10,166 bases of DNA, from contig JAWUWD010000104.1 of the NCBI GenBank assembly GCA_034112085.1, positions 1-10,166 of the forward strand. Reading direction: 5' to 3'. The position numbers and the translations under genes are program-made. A model generated the notes under the pieces. The model searched no databases and was not told the DNA's origin. It saw only the letters and a list, made by a program, of their open reading frames with translations. Position 1 is the first letter of the stretch; every line of letters begins with the position of its first letter. Positions 5,570-10,166 of the stretch are shown here, piece after piece. This DNA comes from JAWUWD01 sp034112085 (GTDB lineage Bacteria; Bacteroidota; Bacteroidia; Cytophagales; Cyclobacteriaceae).

Positions 5570-8146
5570 ATGGAGTATATCATAAAGATCAAAAAAGATA
5601 AGAAAAATCTATTGACTGATAAGTGGGTATGGTCGATGGCATGGAAAGATGCGCGAAATAATTTTTCACGATTATTTCTATTTATATCATCGATAGTGAT
5701 TGGTATTGCTGCATTAGTGGCAATATCATCATTCAATAATAACCTGCAAGAGGATATCGATGGTCAAGCTAAGGAGCTGCTAGGAGCAGACTATGTGGTG
5801 CACGCCAATACGGCTATAGAACCTTCATTCATGGCTCGAATGGATACGCTAGGAATAGAGATTGCCAATACATCGAGTTTGGCTTCTATGGCATATTTCA
5901 TGACAAGCACCAGCGGAACAAGACTTGTAAGAGTGGTAGCGATGAAAGGAAATTTCCCTTTCTACGGTGAATTAGAAACTAGTCCGGATAGTGCTTATAA
6001 AGTCATGAAAGAGAATGGGGCTTATGCTATGGTGGATTCCAATCTTGCTACTCAGTATGATGTGAGTACTGGTGATTCTATCAAAATTGGAAATATTACC
6101 TTTCAATATGCTGGTGAGGTTAAAAACATCCCAGGTGGTGGAGCAGTTCAAGCCTCATTTACACCATCGATATATATTCCGATGGAATATTTGGACAGCA
6201 CAGGGCTAGTACAATATGGAAGTCGTGTTAATCATGATATTTTCTTAAAGACCCAAACAACAAAAATAGCTGAGGATATTGCTGATCTGTTGAAGAATGA
6301 CGTTAAAAAGCAAGGACATACTTTTGAGACGGTTGAATCACGCAAGGAAAATCTAGGAGAGGCATTTGAGAATTTATATCGATTTTTCAATCTACTGGCA
6401 TTTGTTGCCTTGATATTGGGATGTATAGGGGTGGCGAGCTCAGTACATATATACGTCAAAGAAAAGCGAGCAACTGTAGGTGTATTGAGATGTATAGGAG
6501 CCTCAGGTTGGCAGGTATTCAATATCTTCTTGATCCAAACCGTCTCCTTAGGAATACTAGGAAGTTTCTTGGGTGTAATTTTGGGTTTAGGATTACAATA
6601 TTCTATTCCGGCTATATTAGGTGAGTTTATTCCTTTAGATATTAATGTTGCTATTTCTTGGGTGGCTGTATCGCAAGGCATGCTCGTAGGAATTGTGATA
6701 GCCATATTATTCTCAGTTTTACCACTGATAAGTGTACGGTTTGTACCGCCATTGGTAGTCCTTAGAAATGCGATGGAGAGCTCCCGAAAAGTAACTAAGA
6801 CGATGGTATTGACCATTTCTTTGATCGTTATCTTCCCATTGACTTTTGCAGCGTTTTTGACTAAGAGTTGGGCGGTGGGTGCGATGTTCTTTGGTGGTTT
6901 ACTAGTCGCCTTTGGTTGTTTAGCATTGTTTGCCAAGTTCTTAACTTTCTTGGTAAAAAGATTTTTCCCGCATGGGTGGAACTTCATTTGGAGACAAAGC
7001 CTATCCAATCTATTTAGACCAAATAATCAAACTACGGTACTAGTTGTGGTTATAGGATTAGGAGCATTCTTGGTGGCAACGCTAAGTTTGATTCAGAATA
7101 GTTTGCTTAATCAAGTGGAGTTTGTAGGCAACGAAAATCAATCAAATACGATTTTATTTGATATTCAGCCTCACCAAGTTGATGGAGTTATCCAACTTGT
7201 GAGTGATAACAACCTGCCCATCAATCAAGTAGTACCTATTGTTACCACAAGGCTAAAATCACTGAGGGGTAAGACCATTGATATTATCCAGAAGGATACA
7301 AGCGATAATATACCCAATTGGGCATTGACCAGGGAGTATAGAGTAACTTATCGAGATTCACTACACCAGTCGGAGAAATTGATCGAAGGAACCATGCAGC
7401 GAGAAGTTGTCAATTCAGGAGATACAATATTCGTTACTATTTCAGAGGGCCTTAAAGAGACCCTTGAATTGGAGATAGGGGATAGGGTGGTATTTGATGT
7501 ACAAGGTATACCGATCATAACTTATATTGGTGGTGTTCGAGATGTGGAATGGTCTAATGATCCACCCAATTTCATTTTTGTATTTCCGAAGGGAGTGCTA
7601 GAACCAGCACCAAAAATATTTGTTTTAACTACAAAAACCACTGATAAAGCTACAGCTGGAGTATTTCAAAGAGAATTGATTACCGCGTTCCCCAATGTCT
7701 CAGCTATAGATTTGAATATAATTTTGGAAACACTTCAGACATTCTTTGACAAAGTTGCCTTTGTAATTCGTTTCATGGCATTGTTTAGTATCATCACAGG
7801 GTTGGTTGTGTTGGCAGGTGCGGTCATCAATAGTAAGTATTTGAGGATGAAAGAGAATGTGTTGCTTCGAACCCTTGGTGCTCTTAAAAAGCAAATAGTA
7901 GCTATGACGCTAATAGAGTATGGCTATTTGGGATTTTTTGCTGGACTTACTGGAGTTGGTTTATCTGTGATCTCTGGCTGGGGACTGGCGACCTTCTTTT
8001 TTGAAGTCAAATTTAGTCCTGATTACCTGAGTTTATTGGGCGTTTGGGGAGTAGTTATTCTTTTGACAATGATAGTCGGCTGGTGGAACACAAGAGATGT
8101 CGTCAATAGCTCGCCATTGGAAATTTTAAGAAGGGAAGTATTATAG
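5570..8146 (+). CDS. ybbP: ABC transporter permease, FtsX/MacB-like, YbbP type
   Basis: A large inner-membrane permease with two FtsX-like halves. The frame is open from a GTG at 5564 (860 aa), directly after the ATPase stop; the ATG at 5570 (858 aa) is the likelier start. Numbering from the GTG, hydrophobic segments lie at about 37-57, 275-297, 318-345, 366-388, 413-432, 438-460, 490-510, 733-757, 780-808 and 823-841. That is ten helices, with large periplasmic domains at about 58-270 and 511-732. This duplicated 4+2+4 plan is that of YbbP, unlike the four helices of MacB, LolC or FtsX. Landmarks are MAWKDARNNFSR (25-36), EKRATVGVLRCIGAS (300-314, the coupling motif) repeated as ENVLLRTLGALKKQI (764-778), and the terminal SSPLEILR (849-856). 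Its ATPase partner is the gene before it. Its last six bases overlap the convergent NFACT gene. Confidence 0.93.
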   Translation: MEYIIKIKKDKKNLLTDKWVWSMAWKDARNNFSRLFLFISSIVIGIAALVAISSFNNNLQEDIDGQAKELLGADYVVHANTAIEPSFMARMDTLGIEIANTSSLASMAYFMTSTSGTRLVRVVAMKGNFPFYGELETSPDSAYKVMKENGAYAMVDSNLATQYDVSTGDSIKIGNITFQYAGEVKNIPGGGAVQASFTPSIYIPMEYLDSTGLVQYGSRVNHDIFLKTQTTKIAEDIADLLKNDVKKQGHTFETVESRKENLGEAFENLYRFFNLLAFVALILGCIGVASSVHIYVKEKRATVGVLRCIGASGWQVFNIFLIQTVSLGILGSFLGVILGLGLQYSIPAILGEFIPLDINVAISWVAVSQGMLVGIVIAILFSVLPLISVRFVPPLVVLRNAMESSRKVTKTMVLTISLIVIFPLTFAAFLTKSWAVGAMFFGGLLVAFGCLALFAKFLTFLVKRFFPHGWNFIWRQSLSNLFRPNNQTTVLVVVIGLGAFLVATLSLIQNSLLNQVEFVGNENQSNTILFDIQPHQVDGVIQLVSDNNLPINQVVPIVTTRLKSLRGKTIDIIQKDTSDNIPNWALTREYRVTYRDSLHQSEKLIEGTMQREVVNSGDTIFVTISEGLKETLELEIGDRVVFDVQGIPIITYIGGVRDVEWSNDPPNFIFVFPKGVLEPAPKIFVLTTKTTDKATAGVFQRELITAFPNVSAIDLNIILETLQTFFDKVAFVIRFMALFSIITGLVVLAGAVINSKYLRMKENVLLRTLGALKKQIVAMTLIEYGYLGFFAGLTGVGLSVISGWGLATFFFEVKFSPDYLSLLGVWGVVILLTMIVGWWNTRDVVNSSPLEILRREVL

Positions 8147-9706
8147 CTCTTCCTTTCTCAAAGGAGTAACTAAAGTGACTTGCTCTTTGTCCACCATGAC
8201 TGCTCCAGAAGGTGCTCCTTTGAGTTTTCTAACATACTTCTTTGGCGTGTAGATAACAGGGCACATCGAATCTGTTCTGCGCTTGCTATAATAAGCGGCC
8301 AATTGAGCTGCATAGGTTACGACATGCTTAGGATATACTTGTCCGGATCGATGTTTGACAAGTACATGAGACCCACTCACATCTTTCGCATGTAACCATA
8401 AATCTTCCTTATATGAAAGTTTTTGAGTTAGGGTGTCGTTGTGTTTGGAGTTTTTACCCACCCAAATATCAAAGCCATCCTTGTGATAATTGAGATAAGG
8501 TTTTGGGACTTCTTTTGCCTCTCGTTTGGCTTTAGTTAGTTGATGTTCTTTGAGGTAATTTCTTAATTTTTTAAAGTCATCAAACTCATTAATCGTTTTA
8601 TGATGTGTTTCTAATATGAGTAACTGCTGCATTTTCACATCAATACTTTCTTGAAGCTTGTTGGTTTCTATTTTCTGATTTTTAGACTTTCGATAATATA
8701 TTTCAGCATTTTTCTGTGGACTAATTGTCGGCTTAATTTTGATCGTAATTGGATTTAGTTCATTGTAAAAGTCTTGTAGAACCACTTCTTTAGTATGTGG
8801 CTGAACCAGATGCAAATTGGCCATGATTATATCTGCCCATTGACTATAATGAGTATGGCTTGTTAATGTATGGAGCTTATTTGAAGATTTCTTAATATAT
8901 GATTTGGTGCGGTTGATATTTCCATTCAAAATGGAGTTGATTTGTTGCTTCTCTTTGAGTAAGCTAGACTGTTTGATGTATGATTGGAAAAAGGTATTTA
9001 CAGCTAATATAGGGTCTGAATATGATTCCGATTCAGGAGAAGAGGGCAGTAAGCTAAATATCGGTTTTCCATTTTTCAGATCTACGTAAAAGGTAGAATT
9101 CAATAATTCTGATTCTACAGTCTGTAGAACTTCCCATTGATCAGGGATCGATTTTGAGTGATAATCAAGGTCGTCAATGTATTGATGAATATGCTTGTCA
9201 AAAGTAGGATAGAGGACTTTGTAGTCTCCTTCATTTGAAATTAGGGCTTCTTTACTTTGATCTAGAGGTCTATCAAGTGAGTTTATATTGATAGTATCAT
9301 CATTTTTCAATTGATGATTGAATCTTTCAATGAGTTCATTATTTTTGAACAATAAAATATTACTGCGGTTGCCGTGCATTTTAAAAAGCAAGGTATGATT
9401 CTTCTCGAAATTGATAGAAAAACACCTTTCATTGAGATATTGACGAATACTCAGAACTCGTTTATGTGTAATTTTCTTAAAAAGGTCAACAGAATTTCTT
9501 TTTGATCTACTGAAATTATCTGGAAAGTCTAAAGCACAAAAGTCATTTTGTAGATGTGCCTTGATATAGAAAGTCTTTGTGGGAGAAGTGAACCCAAGTA
9601 TAAGTTCATTCTTATTTTGAGTAAAGCACTCTGTTAACTTCATTCCATTGATATTCTCATCAATAGATCGGCTCAAATGCCTCAAAAAGTAATAACTATT
9701 ATGCAT
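8141..9706 (-). CDS. NFACT family protein, RqcH-like ribosome quality control factor
   Basis: This 521-aa protein has the NFACT order of domains. The N-terminal domain (about 1-180) starts NSYYFLRHL and contains ECFTQNKNELILGF (26-39) and MHGNRSNILLF (110-120), which matches the family 'MGRHSNIIL' segment. A middle region with a charged helical, probably coiled-coil part (about 245-400) follows. Last is the NFACT-R domain (about 402-510) with DGFDIWVGKNSKHND (410-424), DLWLHAKDVSGSHVLVK (435-451) and VRKLKGAPSGAV (492-503). RqcH binds stalled 50S subunits and adds alanine tails that mark proteins for decay. The Asp-Arg pair that RqcH uses for tRNA seems to be Glu93-Arg94 here, so tail-adding activity is open. 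It is somewhat shorter than B. subtilis RqcH. The gene starts directly after the stop of the hydrolase gene. Older annotations call such proteins fibronectin-binding. Confidence 0.9.
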   Translation of the reverse strand: MHNSYYFLRHLSRSIDENINGMKLTECFTQNKNELILGFTSPTKTFYIKAHLQNDFCALDFPDNFSRSKRNSVDLFKKITHKRVLSIRQYLNERCFSINFEKNHTLLFKMHGNRSNILLFKNNELIERFNHQLKNDDTININSLDRPLDQSKEALISNEGDYKVLYPTFDKHIHQYIDDLDYHSKSIPDQWEVLQTVESELLNSTFYVDLKNGKPIFSLLPSSPESESYSDPILAVNTFFQSYIKQSSLLKEKQQINSILNGNINRTKSYIKKSSNKLHTLTSHTHYSQWADIIMANLHLVQPHTKEVVLQDFYNELNPITIKIKPTISPQKNAEIYYRKSKNQKIETNKLQESIDVKMQQLLILETHHKTINEFDDFKKLRNYLKEHQLTKAKREAKEVPKPYLNYHKDGFDIWVGKNSKHNDTLTQKLSYKEDLWLHAKDVSGSHVLVKHRSGQVYPKHVVTYAAQLAAYYSKRRTDSMCPVIYTPKKYVRKLKGAPSGAVMVDKEQVTLVTPLRKEEL

Positions 9707-10166
9707 TTATAGGCTTACTTTGAGGCCATCATAAGCCATATATACGTCCTCAGGTAGTATCGCAGCAATATCTTTATGCAGTCCCATTTGGTGACTCATA
9801 TGCACTAAAAATGCTTTTTTTGGATTGACCAATTTGATCACATCAAGGGCTTGCTGTAAGTTGTAATGTGAGATATGTTCAGATTGGTGAAGTGCATTGA
9901 GCACTAAAATATCTGCGTTCTTCATTTTCTCCATTTCAGGTTCACTGATATAATTGGTATCAGTGATGTACACAAAATCTTTAACCCTGAAACCAAATAC
10001 GGGAAGTTTATAGTGAAGTGTATCAATTGGAGTAATTTCAATTCCTTCGACTACAAAAGGGTGATTTGTTAGTTCATTGACAGAGACTTTTGGGACTCCG
10101 GGATATTTACTTTCACTAAATACATAGGCATATTCTTGTTTCAATTGCTCAAGCACCTGATGTCGA
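9707..10166 (-). CDS. MBL-fold metallo-hydrolase, PhnP-like (C-terminal part, gene continues beyond window)
   Basis: The frame is open to the right edge with no stop (the codons before the GTG at 10156 read Arg-His-Gln), so the gene starts outside the window and about 152 residues of the C-terminal part are seen. Visible features, numbered from the GTG, are YVFSESKYPGVPKV (11-24), a strand-rich core with VFGFRVKDFVYITDTNYIS (53-71) where the Asp of TDT would bridge two metals, LHQSEHISHYNLQQAL (88-103), and FLVHMSHQMGLHKD (115-128) with the later metal-binding histidines. The main HxHxDH motif would lie outside the window. The pattern fits the PhnP-like group of metallo-beta-lactamase-fold phosphodiesterases, usually about 250 aa. 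Stop TAA and the next gene's ATG are adjacent (9709/9706), so it is cotranscribed with the NFACT gene. The substrate is unknown. Confidence 0.88.
   Translation of the reverse strand, partial: RHQVLEQLKQEYAYVFSESKYPGVPKVSVNELTNHPFVVEGIEITPIDTLHYKLPVFGFRVKDFVYITDTNYISEPEMEKMKNADILVLNALHQSEHISHYNLQQALDVIKLVNPKKAFLVHMSHQMGLHKDIAAILPEDVYMAYDGLKVSL

Noticed and set aside
6232..7008. 258-aa open frame on the minus strand inside the permease gene
   Set aside because: It is antisense to the membrane helices of the YbbP-like protein and rich in Lys, Asn, Thr and Pro, as expected from the complement of hydrophobic codons. No family pattern is seen.

Overview
The window looks like part of a Bacteroidetes chromosome, most likely a marine Cytophagales-type bacterium. 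The evidence is low GC content with AT-rich gaps, start codons without Shine-Dalgarno sequences, promoter-like sites of the Bacteroidetes form (TTTG, about 19 bases, TAnnTTTG), and protein types typical of the group. The genus assignment is inference. All genes appear intact except the last, which runs off the right edge. I see no RNA gene, CRISPR array, insertion sequence or prophage.

Left part (1-1740, + strand): an array of nearly ten perfect 8-bp repeats lies directly upstream of an ECF sigma factor gene. The sigma gene overlaps by 4 bp (ATGA) a small two-helix membrane protein that is probably its anti-sigma factor. A 124-bp gap with two diverged copies of a promoter-like segment leads to a small secreted protein of unknown function. 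A perfect 22-bp hairpin then ends transcription from both sides.

Middle part (1755-8146): a four-gene minus-strand operon encodes, in transcription order, a TesA-like SGNH esterase, a 110-aa alpha/beta-barrel-like protein, an HTATIP2-like atypical SDR and a YqhD-like NADPH-dependent alcohol/aldehyde dehydrogenase. Three of the genes overlap by 1-4 bp. Facing away across a 260-bp gap is a plus-strand operon for an ABC ATPase and a ten-helix FtsX-type permease (YbbA/YbbP type). The divergent arrangement of tesA and ybbA-ybbP matches enterobacteria, where a short-chain aldehyde reductase (ybbO) also sits beside tesA. This suggests a unit in which a transporter extracts lipid-like molecules, an esterase cuts them, and reductases process the products. 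The last step is inference.

Right part (8141-10166, minus strand): an NFACT/RqcH-type protein, which would act in ribosome-associated quality control, is preceded without any gap by the C-terminal part of a PhnP-like metallo-beta-lactamase-fold hydrolase. The NFACT gene and the permease gene are convergent and share their last six bases, which leaves no room for a terminator between them.

The points most worth following up are the 8-bp array at the sigma-factor promoter, the tesA/ybbAP locus with its two extra reductases and the unknown 110-aa protein, and the apparent Glu-Arg in place of the Asp-Arg tRNA-binding motif in the NFACT protein. Nothing here is clearly a wholly new system.
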